Source of the DNA: Schistosoma mansoni
Taxonomy: Eukaryota; Platyhelminthes; Trematoda; Strigeidida; Schistosomatidae
Length of the DNA stretch: 64,000 nucleotides
Assembly (NCBI RefSeq): GCF_000237925.1
Contig: NC_031497.1
Location: 9,047,675-9,111,674 of the forward strand
Direction of reading: 5' to 3'
Part shown: piece by piece, positions 38,826 to 45,886 of the stretch
How positions within the stretch are numbered: position 1 is the stretch's first letter
How the letters are laid out: each line of letters opens with the position of its first letter
Translations under genes and position numbers: made by a program
The notes under the pieces: model-generated
Database searches by the model: none
The model's input: only the letters and a program-made list of their open reading frames with translations
Told to the model about the DNA's origin: nothing

Positions 38826-41800
38826 TCCTGGATCACTGAATGCTTTTGATTATCCAATCTGGAAATGTACATATATGAATCATTGGCAAATATTATACTT
38901 AATCCACTCAGTGGTTTCAATGAAACTTACTACTCTAGGGAAGATTTCAATCATAAAATAACATCATTTAAATAGCTATTTTAAACCAGAAAAAGTAGGC
39001 TAATATTTATCAAGATTCTATTTCAACGAAATATATTGTCAATAACACAGTTAGGATCCAACAGTTTTCCATCCACCGTGTCCCCCAAAAAATATTATGT
39101 ATGAGAAATTTACAATACATATGTTTCTACACTATTGAGGTTGTTTAAATAGTCATATTAACGAAGTTTGACATGGTACTAAGTTTTGGAATCGATGTTT
39201 AGATAAATCAATATATCAACCTTACTCTCCTTCCAGAACACGTTGTTTTGAATTCATTTTCAGATACTGCCAAAGTATCATCCTGAGTGATGGCTATCGG
39301 ATGCGTTGTCGTAAGTGTAGGAGTCGTAGCCTCTGCCAGGGAAGTCCTACTCACTGCCTTCTCCTGGCATTACTGTTGTTTACGAAATTGAGAGGACGAA
39401 AAGCGAATGTCCGGCGCTTTAACCGGGTTGGTGGACAAGGCGAGTCCACCTAGGGGAGTTGGAAAACCCTGATTCCAAACCAATGGTGCACATGGGCTCC
39501 AGTATCCTGAGGAAACAAATGGCGTACGAATCAATCGTTGATCACCGGCTACCATGGGACTGCATCTCCTCACGATGCTCCACTGCCTTGTGGATCAGAT
39601 CTTTCGGTCAAAGGCTCCGGGTGTGGGCCCCTAAGAAAACCACCTGCTTCAGTTCGGGCACCTGGGCAGTATCACAGCCCTCAAGCAAATCGAATGAGAT
39701 TTGTATGGCGCATATGTATCTGGTGCTTCCTTGTACCAATATTTATGTGTTTAAATAAATAAATAAAAATAAAACAATAGAAGAACAAACTTGGAGTCAT
39801 CTGTGCACTTAACAAAACATGTTCAAGATTATCTTCAACGCTAATGCTTCATAATAAGTGGTAATAAAAAATAACTACACTTCTGGGTTTTTCTATCACT
39901 AAAGTTGGATTATCTTTGAATTAATTAGCATTTGTCCAATATCAACGATTCATTTATTCATCTAAACCGAAATATGGGGAATGAATAATTTTAATTCTGT
40001 TATATCTAGAGCCTTGATTCTTAATATGCCGCGAACTACTAGACTACTTGAACGATAGAACCCGCAACGTCGCAAAAAGAGAAGACAAAGACTAGTAAGT
40101 AGGAAGTTTATTCCCCAAATCAGTGTCAAAATATAGTACAGAAATCTCGTGTATTTATAGTTTTTTGGCTGAATGTAAATCATCATTTCGGTCAACCAAT
40201 AGGCACATAGGGGTCATGCTAATCCATCCAATGGGGAAGCTACATGTCGACATTCTAGAACATTCCCCTAGCAGTGATTGGATGGAATGTCTGTGGCTCT
40301 TCCTGGGCTTCTTAAGGCTTCCTTGAGTCTACCGACGAGCCGTCCTTACAAATTCATTAAAAGTAACTTATGTTGAAATGATGAACTAATTACATCTATT
40401 CAAATACATATTAAACTCCTGATGAGATTTCATCAAAATTCAACTGAATGATTGATTGATTGACTATTTGAGTGTCCCTTTGTATACATAATTATGGAGA
40501 TGAAGACCAATGATTAGTCATCACATAAGTAATCAATTCAGTAATATTGATAACAATAAACCACATCTACTTCATTTTGACAACAATTTAAGATATTATT
40601 CAAGATCGATTGAAGTTAGACATGTAAACTATTGAATGCCGATTTAGCCATCTAAAAGTTAGGAGTTTACTGCGGATTTACCGGGTTTAATTCCCAACTG
40701 GGTTGGGAATGTGCACTGATAAAGTCAGACACTGGGATGAAACAGTTGTTCAACGGTTTCTAGTTTTCAGTGGTTGTCTAATTAAGATCAATCAGTGATG
40801 TAAAGTGTAAAAGAAAAAATAATTACAACTGCAAATCTTTCTAATAAAGGTGACTGGATTACAATGTTATTTATAATTTAATATATATAGATTTACAATT
40901 CGGTACTATGAGCTTGACAATTAAGAAAATAGCTTTCAAATGCGAATCCCTTGATAAATAGTGAAGATAATAATGATGTATTATTTAAATCATTTTAACT
41001 TTGAGATGTGGTATATACGGGTTGTAACCATATACATCATATTGTCAATTCTATTTTGAAATCTGTACACTAGAATTTTACTTAAGGGTTCATCATACTC
41101 AATAATACTATCTGATAAAAAGATTTATACGTATAGATCACTATATTATCAATAAACTAAGGCATATATTTACAAGTGTTTTAATAATAATAACTCAATA
41201 TATACTTAACGCTCATTGAAATATTTCACACCAAGAATCTAATCTGATTTTAAATGTGTTGTATCTTAGATTATGAAAGAACTGTAAGGAAAGACAGATA
41301 GTGGCTAGCAGTGGAATCTTGGACACACGCTTTGTCCTATTTAGGACTCTTCGGCTGGATGCATCTTCAAGACTCGAATCTAATACCCTATACCTCAAAC
41401 GCTAATGCGTTATCCACTGAACAACTGACTCCAGATAGCCACCAGCTGACGCAACAGGAGATGAGACACATGTCCTGGATTCCACTACTAGCCGTTATTC
41501 ATCTTGACTTAAAATACTTGTGACTTAAAGGCAATATCAAGCCAAGTCGCTCAGGATGCACACATGCCAAGAAAGACTGGTCAAAATTTAGTCCTCAACA
41601 TCAACAAAAGGGAGATTCAAGAAATTACACATCAAATAAGAAAATAATTTGTTACAATATAATAAATCGTTAACACAGCGATCTTTACATTTAATTAACT
41701 AATACTCTAACTTTTCATCTCTTCTTATTACCTTTCTTCAAAAGAGCTGTATTGTAATTCTCTACAAAATGTTTAGAAGCAGTCACAAAGAAGTCAATGA

Positions 41801-42910
41801 ACCAATATATTATATATCTTCTTGTACAATAGTAGGAAACCAATATTTAAGATGTTGAACTTAAAGTTAACGTCTAAATCATCGCTTTAGCGTAAAAAAG
41901 AATGTTTGCACAGAAAAACATTATTTGACAGTATTCTTTGGAAAGTAATTATATTCTTATACATGCGACTTATCCGATTTTGCAGATAGAGTAAGGAGTT
42001 ATGGCTCAAAGAAATCAACGTCAATGTCTTTAGTGCTTTATTTCAATAATACATAAATGAGTTAATCATCATGCAGAAATGTGTTAATCTATCGAACTTA
42101 AGGTTCCCAAGTATTTACACTTTATTTTGATATACTATTGTAACATCAAGTTCAAACATAAAAAAGCATACTTCAGACAGTAAAATCAAGCACTCAATAT
42201 AAAGTGTCTATCAGTGAATAATCTAGAAATACTTATACTTTACAAAGTCAATACGTATATTCATATTAAATTATATTAGATTACATACCTTGGAGTTTTG
42301 ACTATAGGTGTAGTTGTAAAAACTTCTGATCCATCTGGATTAATTTCTTTTTTAGGCATCCATTGATCATTTCCTTCATTTCGTATAATTATTTCCGATG
42401 GAATGATTGAATATCGTTTTTTACGTCTTTCTAAGATAATTGGATCTTGAAGAAGAAAAGGAAAAAGGAAAAGAAATTAAAAATCAATAAAATTCAATTC
42501 CTAAAAAAAATGTTCCTACTTGATTTTATATTCGATCTGGTCAATATTCTTGACAATTGTTCGGTTTGATTTTTACCAAAAACACCATTACCTTGTTCTA
42601 AAATTAATTCCTCATTTTTACATTCATTCCCATTTTGATTATTATTATTATTATCAATTCTATCAAAATGATTAAAATTACAATTTGATTGATTTGATTC
42701 TTCCCATATTTTTAATTCTTGTAATATATCTGATATTTTAATTAATCCATCTTTATCTCTATCAAGTTCATTAAATAATGTTAATGATAATTCCTTGGAT
42801 ATATTAATTGTTGAATTTGAGCATAATTTTATCCATTCTGTTTTGTTTAAATCACCGGAATTTTCAAAATCATAACGTTGTAAAAGTTTTTTTAAATTTT
42901 CAATGGACAT
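10069..42910 (-). CDS. EF-hand/coiled-coil protein like RASEF (Rab45)/CRACR2A, 8 exons, 3' part missing
   Basis: Exons joined by eye: 42910-42520, 42445-42289, 24062-23916, 17757-17667, 16208-16107, 13592-13309, 12492-12424 and 10183-10069. They total 1356 nt, 452 codons, with no stop. Every junction is GT-AG and in phase, which is strong evidence for a real gene. Residues 1-65 hold two EF-hands. A polar Asn-rich linker follows to about residue 130. Coiled coil dominates from about 185 to 430, and the last exon ends in a Ser/Pro/Arg-rich stretch. In RASEF and CRACR2A, EF-hands plus coiled coil precede a C-terminal Rab GTPase, and they act in calcium-linked vesicle traffic or signalling. Resemblance is clearest in exons 3-5 and 8. 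No GTPase motif was found between 1 and 10068, so it is either off the window or absent. Exons may be missing inside the large introns. Family assignment is by recall, not by search. Confidence 0.8.
11096..11175 (+). repeat. repeat family E copy
   Basis: Shares the pattern (acccgaac, then gcatatgtg, then gaggttctgcgttgtg and tgactgaa) with 23690-23797 and the reverse of 4731-4813. Confidence 0.5.
12424..12492 (-). CDS. exon 7: short coiled-coil exon
   Basis: 69 bp, acceptor TTTCAAG, donor AG|GTAAGTAT, phase 2 to phase 2. It encodes a Glu/Gln/Leu-rich helix (DKHELISQEEEKQ). Consensus splice sites and phase fit on both sides make it secure despite its length. Confidence 0.82.
12637..12857 (+). 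mobile_element. S1 (Sm-alpha-type) hammerhead SINE, short form
   Basis: Starts tcacttagtattgtttg and ends cactatccatc-like; flanked by a 12-bp target duplication with one difference (tgaacttaagat at 12625-12636, tgaatttaagat at 12858-12869). The tRNA-like middle of S1 is absent, so the two inverted arms lie directly around the ribozyme. Sm-alpha is a known schistosome SINE-like family that carries hammerheads. Confidence 0.85.
12771..12850 (+). ncRNA. hammerhead ribozyme, core intact
   Basis: CTGACGA (12787-12793), stem II GTCC/GGAC, GAAA, minimal palindromic stem III ACGCGCGT, then cleavage triplet GTC (12817-12819). Stem I closes with gctagc arms and is lengthened by about 17 bp of inverted repeat (gatgaatag.../...ctatccatc) with one wobble and one mismatch. 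All core nucleotides of the hammerhead consensus are present, so self-cleavage of a transcript is plausible. Confidence 0.82.
13309..13592 (-). CDS. exon 6: Ser/Asn-rich linker and coiled coil
   Basis: Acceptor CGTATAG, phase 0. It opens with a His/Asn/Cys-rich stretch, then a Ser/Asp/Asn-rich linker, then a helix ending in QQEAQLT. The donor AT|GTAATC leaves phase 2, so the split codon is completed as Met in exon 7. Unspliced, the frame stops two bases later. The linker looks specific to the parasite. Confidence 0.8.
13921..14202 (+). mobile_element. solo LTR, family A (fossil), 4-bp target duplication
   Basis: TGTGGTGTGG...TTCACTACA, 282 bp, with a TATAAGTAG motif. Flanked by ctat on both sides (13917-13920 and 14203-14206), as expected for a Ty3/Gypsy-type insertion that later lost its body by LTR recombination. 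Confidence 0.8.
14261..14577 (-). mobile_element. possible solo LTR, family B (fossil)
   Basis: Read on the minus strand it begins TGTTATATCTTGTGACC and ends GGGGGAACA, about 317 bp, with a TTTATATACC box and a CCAATAAAAT signal downstream of it. These are LTR-like features in the right order. No second copy or target duplication was found, so this is tentative. Confidence 0.45.
14690..15076 (-). mobile_element. S2 tRNA-derived SINE with decayed hammerhead, 13-bp target duplication
   Basis: 387 bp flanked by perfect atatattaaattt (14677-14689 and 15077-15089). The minus strand carries a tRNA-like head with box A/box B look-alikes, then a hammerhead-like block, then the end ...CTTCAATTGACTCATG. 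The ribozyme core reads CTGAGAA instead of CTGANGA, so the conserved G8 is lost and cleavage is unlikely. Confidence 0.88.
15169..15395. other. assembly gap, 227 N
   Basis: Run of N inside intron 5, next to clustered mobile elements. Content and true length are unknown. Confidence 0.99.
15655..15943 (+). mobile_element. solo LTR, family A (fossil), 4-bp target duplication
   Basis: TGTGACGTATACC...CTCGCTACA, 289 bp, with TATAAGTAG and AATAAA motifs; flanked by aata (15651-15654 and 15944-15947). More diverged from the other family-A copies than they are from each other, so probably older. Confidence 0.74.
16107..16208 (-). CDS. exon 5: coiled coil
   Basis: Acceptor TTTTTCAG|GTTCAT in phase 0. 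It encodes a heptad helix with an NKEQEITEIREQVETLQ core, close in pattern to the CRACR2A/RASEF coiled coil. The donor is the weak point: CGA|GTATTA (used here) and CGT|GTACGA (exon end 16113) both keep phase 0. An extra exon could lie in intron 5, which holds the N gap. Confidence 0.72.
16262..16278. repeat. short (AT)n tract
   Basis: Uninterrupted AT dinucleotides next to exon 5, within intron 4. Confidence 0.8.
16720..17066 (+). mobile_element. full-length S1 (Sm-alpha-type) SINE with fold-back arms
   Basis: 347 bp flanked by the perfect 14-bp direct repeat tattacattgatta (16706-16719 and 17067-17080). Order: 5' leader; inverted copy of the ribozyme 3' half (about 16852-16906); tRNA-like core with box-A-like gtgagtggataacgcg and box-B-like ggtttcaagtccc; hammerhead (from 16993); 3' end. 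The two arms could fold into a hairpin of about 55 bp. Sm-alpha is known as pol III-transcribed; the box look-alikes fit. Confidence 0.88.
16985..17050 (+). ncRNA. hammerhead ribozyme, probably weakened
   Basis: Stem I tccag/ctgga is intact and identical to the well-known schistosome form. Core CTGACGA, GAAA and cleavage GTC are present. Stem II reads GTCCC/GGGAG, so the base pair next to the core is lost, and stem III is only ACG/CGT. Reduced activity is expected. Confidence 0.72.
17667..17757 (-). CDS. exon 4: coiled coil
   Basis: Acceptor GACAG, donor GAA|GTAAGC, phase 2 to phase 0. The 30 codons encode a highly charged amphipathic helix (Glu, Lys, Leu heptads) continuing directly from exon 3. 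An alternative AG two bases downstream gives an early stop, so this acceptor is preferred. Confidence 0.78.
19635..19671. repeat. (AT)n microsatellite, about 37 bp
   Basis: Pure AT dinucleotide run; likely length-polymorphic. Confidence 0.95.
20072..20297. repeat. repeat family D copy
   Basis: ctataattatggacg at one end and gtccataaattatag at the other, with ttttggcgcgaaattcac inside. Homologous to 8322-8596. Similarity continues somewhat past the right end (actctcag block), so the inverted repeats may not be the true termini. Confidence 0.45.
21113..21395 (-). mobile_element. old S2 SINE
   Basis: Carries S2 blocks in order on the minus strand: 5' tttgtggaaattttt, tRNA-like core with box-B remnant (complement of tcaaacccaggcc), and decayed ribozyme area (attttgtcctacagtgggactc). 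The ribozyme core is degraded. Confidence 0.65.
23690..23797 (+). repeat. repeat family E copy, longest
   Basis: Ends gttctacgttgtgactgact-gactga. Shared with 11096-11175 and 4731-4813 (reversed). Unidentified. Confidence 0.5.
23916..24062 (-). CDS. exon 3: start of coiled coil
   Basis: Acceptor TTTTCTAG, donor AA|GTAAGTAA, phase 2 to phase 2. Encodes a helix-rich segment whose order of hydrophobic and charged residues (LESVISQNYPELLSPF, then a Lys/Glu-rich helix) resembles the segment of CRACR2A and RASEF just after the EF-hands. This exon is the best support for the family call. The upstream intron (24063-42288) is full of transposons and could hide further exons whose length is a multiple of three. 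Confidence 0.8.
24480..25350 (+). mobile_element. Penelope-like element 3' part with GIY-YIG domain (decayed)
   Basis: Plus-strand translation gives a stretch resembling a Penelope GIY-YIG endonuclease: Cys-containing start, then FYIGG in place of the usual YVG, then a Ser/Thr-rich arm with Ile-x-Arg-x-x-Glu-His spacing. A noncoding tail with a gaagaagtgga block follows. No reverse transcriptase was recognised upstream. The reading frame is broken in several places. Located in intron 2. Confidence 0.6.
25472..25869 (-). mobile_element. full-length S2 hammerhead SINE, 14-bp target duplication
   Basis: 398 bp flanked by perfect atcattccaaaatt (25458-25471 and 25870-25883). On the minus strand: 5' end with attttgtggag, tRNA-like core (about 25663-25590, CAGTGGTTAAGCG and GGGTTTGAATC as box A/B), hammerhead, then the end ...TTAAATTGACTCATGATTTC. 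The open frame on the plus strand here is an artefact of the element. Confidence 0.9.
25525..25578 (-). ncRNA. hammerhead ribozyme, core intact (CTGAGGA variant)
   Basis: Minus strand: CTGAGGA (25567-25561), stem II GTCC/GGAC with CATAATA loop, GAAA, palindromic stem III ACGGCCGT, cleavage GTC (25536-25534). Stem I pairs GCACT with AGTGC apart from the innermost U-U. Position 7 may be any base in the hammerhead consensus, so this should fold. Confidence 0.78.
26235..26365 (-). mobile_element. S2 SINE fragment, internally deleted
   Basis: The ribozyme-side block (complement of cagctgtttcgtcctagtgt) joins directly to the 5' end block near tttccataaaccc. The tRNA-like core is missing. Confidence 0.6.
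26895..26990 (+). mobile_element. old S2-like fragment
   Basis: ctcagttttcagtggtcgtt followed by agctgagaccgattcgtg resembles the 3' part of the diverged S2 copy at 40600-40810. Confidence 0.4.
27000..28160. other. noncoding, nothing recognised
   Basis: AT-rich intron 2 sequence with no clear element or exon. Confidence 0.4.
28165..28635 (+). mobile_element. RTE-type LINE, 5' UTR and start of endonuclease (fragment)
   Basis: A GC-richer leader (tcttccagggctactgccg, then gttgggtcggcaacccc) is followed by the start of an APE-type endonuclease. In one frame FIGTWNVRTMW; in a second frame YKLAVLGIRETHWTQ and APHTHGDALMLF. The switch shows one frameshift near 28430. These motifs match the CFDP2/BovB-like endonuclease of the RTE clade (SR2-like in schistosomes). 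Homology stops near 28635, and the rest of the LINE is absent, which is unusual because LINE copies normally keep the 3' end. Confidence 0.75.
28640..29690. other. AT-rich noncoding
   Basis: Nothing recognised apart from a short (AT)n tract at 29212-29224. Confidence 0.45.
29697..29880 (-). mobile_element. S1-type SINE fragment with decayed hammerhead
   Basis: Minus strand has the tRNA-like core and CTGACGA with GTCT/AGAC stem II, but GAAAC reads GGAAG and the cleavage GTC is lost. Not expected to cleave. Confidence 0.68.
30585..30905 (-). mobile_element. diverged S2 SINE
   Basis: aaaccaggaagcactggac at one end, tRNA-like remnant (complement of gatcgaacccaagacc), and 3'-flank-like blocks. 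The ribozyme core has decayed. Confidence 0.6.
31268..31633 (-). mobile_element. S2 hammerhead SINE, joined head-to-head to a second copy
   Basis: Carries the S2 end, hammerhead and tRNA-like core on the minus strand. Its usual 5' terminal block is replaced at about 31633 by the 5' end of an oppositely oriented S2 piece. No flanking target duplication was seen. Confidence 0.82.
31316..31370 (-). ncRNA. hammerhead ribozyme, core intact (CTGAGGA variant)
   Basis: CTGAGGA (31358-31352), GTCC/GGAC stem II, GAAA, ACGGCCGT stem III, GTC (31327-31325). Stem I GCACT/AGTGT with one wobble and an innermost C-U mismatch. Confidence 0.77.
31634..31800 (+). mobile_element. rearranged S2 SINE: 5' end plus fold-back copy of its 3' end around a hammerhead
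   Basis: Starts with the S2 5' block (atcagaaggggttttgtgg), then immediately carries an inverted copy of the 3' end (31672-31707), then the hammerhead, then the normal 3' end (31764-31799). The 36-nt arms differ at one base, which is a G-U pair in RNA, so the stem is fully paired. The tRNA-like core is absent. Confidence 0.85.
31700..31760 (+). ncRNA. hammerhead ribozyme, core intact, inside 36-bp fold-back
   Basis: CTGAGGA (31709-31715), GTCC/GGAC, GAAA, ACGGCCGT, GTC (31740-31742). Stem I next to the core pairs as CACTG/CGGTG, including the innermost C-G pair missing in other S2 copies. The long arms offer a competing pairing for part of this helix. Confidence 0.75.
32380..33860 (+). mobile_element. 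Penelope-like element: reverse transcriptase and GIY-YIG domain (decayed)
   Basis: Three consecutive pieces of plus-strand translation fit a Penelope polyprotein. Near 32640 DKLMVSFNVTVLFT resembles the RT palm segment. Near 32920 GFVDNTFSIIKK corresponds to the usual YVDDTFVIIK catalytic motif, followed by the DIKF...FLD block. Near 33080-33230 is LNYNSNNP and the segment after it. The GIY-YIG-like part follows at about 33450-33750, with Cys-containing start and HKSAVKHYE. Frames are broken in several places. Perere-10 and Cercyon are known Penelope-like families in Schistosoma; which one this is cannot be said. Confidence 0.75.
33861..35980. other. noncoding, nothing firmly recognised
   Basis: Short open frames occur (34252-34467, 34800-35009) but have no family resemblance. 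It may include further Penelope flank sequence. Confidence 0.35.
35985..36250 (-). mobile_element. diverged S2 SINE
   Basis: Blocks aactaggaagcactgaac, the complement of tttagaccactaagccgac (tRNA-like box A side), and a 3' S2-like stretch. Ribozyme core decayed. Confidence 0.55.
36824..37041 (+). mobile_element. S1 SINE, short form, 13-bp target duplication
   Basis: 218 bp flanked by tatattggaaaca (36811-36823) and tatatttgaaaca (37042-37054), one difference. Inverted arms of about 28 bp (ataagcaaagatgg.../...catctttgcttat) enclose a shortened hammerhead that lacks the CTGANGA segment but keeps GAAAC and GTC. Not expected to cleave. Confidence 0.85.
37055..38086. other. AT-rich noncoding
   Basis: Nothing recognised. 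Confidence 0.45.
38087..38390 (-). mobile_element. solo LTR, family A (fossil), reversed
   Basis: On the minus strand starts TGTGGTGTGGG and ends near TTCACTAC, 304 bp, homologous to 13921-14202. TATA-like motif present. The flanking tetramers gtat and ctat agree at three of four bases. Confidence 0.74.
38466..38501. repeat. 10-bp stem hairpin
   Basis: ttttatggtt and aaccataaaa flank a 16-nt loop. Confidence 0.6.
38792..38823. repeat. (AT)n microsatellite, about 32 bp
   Basis: Pure AT dinucleotide run. Confidence 0.95.
39330..39769 (+). mobile_element. LINE 3' end with (AAAT)n tail, young
   Basis: About 440 bp from tgccagggaagtcctactc to the tail gtttaaataaataaat. Its last 200 bp are almost identical to 2215-2422, and all of it is homologous to 48960-49490. 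Short open frames inside are incidental. The left border is approximate. Confidence 0.78.
39998..40350 (-). mobile_element. solo LTR, family C (fossil), perfect 5-bp target duplication
   Basis: 353 bp. Minus strand starts TGTAAGGACGG and ends ATATAACA; it contains CTATAAATAC (TATA box) and then GGGGAATAAAC (polyadenylation signal) in the proper order. Flanked by aattc on both sides (39993-39997 and 40351-40355). Looks whole as an LTR, with no internal region. Confidence 0.87.
40600..40810 (+). mobile_element. diverged S2 SINE
   Basis: tRNA-like core with box-B-like gggtttaattccc, decayed ribozyme block (gtgcactgataaagtc...gggatgaaacagttg), and 3' part tagttttcagtggttgtct. Confidence 0.62.
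41279..41530 (+). mobile_element. S1 SINE with fold-back arms, decayed hammerheads
   Basis: Left arm about 41289-41345 is the inverted partner of right arm about 41454-41515. Both hold parts of the hammerhead, but CTGANGA reads CCGAAGA on the minus strand, and the plus-strand stem II and GAAA are degraded. A tRNA-like core lies between. Confidence 0.75.
42289..42445 (-). CDS. exon 2: basic linker
   Basis: The acceptor follows a pyrimidine-rich tract ending CTTCAAG; the donor is AG|GTATGTAA. It enters in phase 1, leaves in phase 2, and is fully open, with a basic RRKKRYS-type patch near its start and a Thr-rich end. The preceding intron is only 74 bp (42446-42519) while the next is 18.2 kb. 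This fits the known schistosome habit of tiny introns at gene 5' ends. Confidence 0.82.
42446..42519 (-). other. 74-bp first intron
   Basis: GTAGGAAC to CTTCAAG, pyrimidine-rich near its 3' end. Its size contrasts with the following 18.2-kb intron, a schistosome gene signature. Confidence 0.8.
42520..42910 (-). CDS. exon 1: start codon and two EF-hands
   Basis: The ATG at 42910-42908 is the first in frame; an in-frame TAA lies four codons upstream (42922-42920). EF loop 1 spans residues 14-25 (D14, E16, S18, G19, D20, N22, E25) and is canonical. Loop 2 spans residues 50-61 (D50, D52, D54, G55, K58, D61) and has Asp instead of Glu at the last position. Both should bind calcium. Residues from about 75 are polar with an Asn run from AAT codons. 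The donor is GTAGGAAC (first base 42519), leaving phase 1. The open frame runs on to 42494, but the next exon joins in frame only with this donor. A RASEF-like N-terminus fits; ninein was considered because it also pairs EF-hands with coiled coil. Confidence 0.85.
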
Positions 42911-44520
42911 ATTATTGATTTATTTATATTATAATTTTTTAACCATAATATATTATGTACCAAAAAGCATACTTTACTCTATAGAAATAATAATAATCCA
43001 AAAACCTCAAAAAGGGATTATAAGAAGTTCTGTTATAAATTAATTGAACAAATATATTCTTCAATTTGATAGAATTGTATAGCAACTTAATTCTTCACTT
43101 ATCTACTTTTGATTAGTCTCGTTGTCTTTTTACATACTTTTATTAGTCACATTATTATGTGTGCATTTTTATTGAAATAATAACAATCATAATTCTGCAC
43201 AAAGTGAAGGTCATCTACTCAACTCAGCAATATAAACAAGCTCTAACTCTAATCCAATTGGTTAATTACTTATATAGGTATTACATTGTAGACTTAATTT
43301 GATAGTATATTAATGATCAGCATCAAAACTTTGACAAACAGAAAAATAACAAAAGCCAAAAACCACCTTTTTTTAAAATTCAAATTGAAGTTAAATAATT
43401 AACGAAATTTATGTAATTAGTGAAACAACTTACTTTAAGAAACATTAATCTGTTATAAATTGATTTTTAAATAAAAACACCAGTGATAATCATCATTAAA
43501 GTACTGAAAAGAAGAAAACTTCAGCCATAATATAAACTAGTGATAAACATTTTGAAACTAGAAATAAGAATAAAAGACAATACACGTTACACAACATCAA
43601 GAGAAAAGTTATCTCACCAATGAAATTAATCGAAGATGTTAAAATATTGTAACAAACATGTCGCTAAATTTAAGTTTCCATTTTTAACTAAAACTCTAAT
43701 TATTATCTTTTCTTAAAAAGATTCAAATGAAGCAATGATACTATTATCATTATCATCAAAAATTATGTATTTCCGTTCCTAAAAAAGATTATTTGTTTCT
43801 GAATGGATAATGGAAATGCCTAAGAAATTACTTCACACAGTAAGTAGGTTGAGGAAACTATGTATTGTAAAAAACGTTCGCCTACTGTCATCATCCACTG
43901 ATGGAACTAGGAAATAAAAAAGGTAACATTAGTAATCACCTTAAAAATCGTTTCCATCTACCTGACAGTTATTACTTTCTCCTGATCTTCATTGTCCATT
44001 TAATTCACACAGAGAACAGTTTAACTACGGTAATTGAGAGCTGTTCGACGTTATAGCCGGAGAGACCAACAATCCTCCATCGGTATTTTAGGAGACATTA
44101 TTAACCGGTCATTGGCCATAATTAAAAGTGTATCTAATCTCATTATAATGCATTCCCTGATACTAAGAAGAATAGATAGCATGTTTCATTGTGCTCCTTA
44201 TTTATTTATCATCTGTTAGCAAACGCTTTCCTTATGAGTATACAACTATATTACATACAAGAACATCCAGTTATAGGTAATAATAAGTGTTATGAAAAGG
44301 CAAGATTTATATCTTATCTTCATCAAAGTTAGACAGATGAAAAGTGTATCTCAATATTAATTGATTGCTCCATAGAAAAGTAAACTTTGAATCCAGAGGT
44401 TGAAAAGTTAGCTGTAAATTTCCATGATGGAGTACAATTGCAGTGGTGATGCCGAATCATTCGTTTATGAAGTCTATTTACTCGTAGATATTCATCAATT
44501 CAGTCGGTAAGAGTAAGTTT
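42911..44520. other. 5' flank of the EF-hand gene
   Basis: Should contain the promoter, but no TATA box or other element could be assigned with confidence. An open frame at 44034-44219 has no family resemblance. Confidence 0.35.
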
Positions 44521-44524
44521 CTAC

Positions 44525-44705
44525 ATCAAAAGGCAAGCTCTAATTTGGAATACTCAAGGCAAAAGGAAGAAAGGTAGACTGAAGAACATATAGGGCCGGG
44601 AACTGGATGTAGTCATCTAAAAACTCAGGACAGAAGCAATTGGGGATTCTTGGTCGACGTCCTATGCCCCATGACAGGTAACAGGCTAAATTAAGGATCA
44701 GTTCT
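44525..44705 (+). mobile_element. RTE-type LINE, C-terminal coding end (fragment)
   Basis: Plus-strand translation RQALIWNTQGKRKKGRLKN and then GRELDVVI corresponds to the end of the same LINE protein seen at 57978-59165 ([19 protein letters not shown]). A later piece reads LVDVLCPMTGNRLN in another frame. Stops and at least one frameshift show decay. Confidence 0.7.
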
Positions 44706-45886
44706 AATGGTAACTAAAATAACCATTTTGCAAAAAGTGGCGCATTCACTTCTAAGTCAAGCTGCTCCAAAGTATTGCCAGTAGAAAAGTTAAACACTGG
44801 ACATTATGATATTTAGTGGAACTATTGGTCATTAGGTACTCCTTACCCACCCCTCATAACAATTTTTCTTAATGGGTGAATGTATCGCTGGGTTTATGTT
44901 TGAAAATAATTAGGTCTGTATTTGCATATTGATCTTAAATACCGCATTTCCATATATTTGGTTTATTGAATTGTACTTTTTGCATTTCCTAGAAATTATA
45001 ATGAGCACTAATAAGTAGTCTATCAACGGTTTTGTTTCTGTACAAATTTATCAACTTAGTGAATGCATTGCAAAACTCAAATATCTGTTTTAATTCCCAT
45101 GATATATGTTGGAATATGTACTCATCACATGATGTATTTAAGTATTATTATTTAAGCTCTAAGTGGGATGGTATAATGGCCTTCAACAGTAAACACTCAG
45201 TTAGCACAACTTAAAATATATGACGTTCTAAGTGATTTTTTAGAACATTTTATTTGTCAAAATTTATCAGTCCAACCAACCAACAAACAACATTCACAAT
45301 ATGAACATAGTTTCGTGTGCACAAATAGTATGTAACTAACTTGACCATAACTGACCACTTTAAAAGCACCTATTTTAATTTTAATGTGTTTTAAGAAATA
45401 GAAATTAGCATGAAATAATGTGGACGACCTTTTATAAGGTAAATGAGGGAAACCAGTGGATGTTGATTGTATTTCCTATAATTTTCTCGAAAAACGTATA
45501 AAGCGACGAGAGGTTATGAAACAACCATGTCTTATTTATTAATGACAAGACATCAACAAGGTTGTTTTTGACCTCTAATGAGACTATTCCAGTGACATCA
45601 ACGTCTTAGATACTTATTCCCTTTATTCCGTTTACATTAATTCAAGCGTCTTACTTGAAATTATTTAAATTCACCATAGCACGATGTAGCTTTCTTATTA
45701 TACTCACTGATTGTATTAGAAATATTCCTAAATTTAACCTTTTTTTCCCTAATCGATGCCTATTCTAGAACCAAAATAATTAAGATTCCTGACAACATTA
45801 CTCATACATATAACCGGCTAATGACGATAAATACAAAATCAAAACCCTGAAAGTAAGCACCTGAACAATTAAACAAGTTAGTGGAT

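Noticed and set aside
39459-39762. Overlapping short open frames
   Set aside because: They lie in the 3' untranslated end of a LINE, and the frames are not kept in the homologous copy at 49 kb.
42494-42910. EF-hand gene as ninein
   Set aside because: Ninein also has EF-hands and coiled coil, but the segments in exons 3-5 and 8 fit the RASEF/CRACR2A order better. It was not fully excluded.
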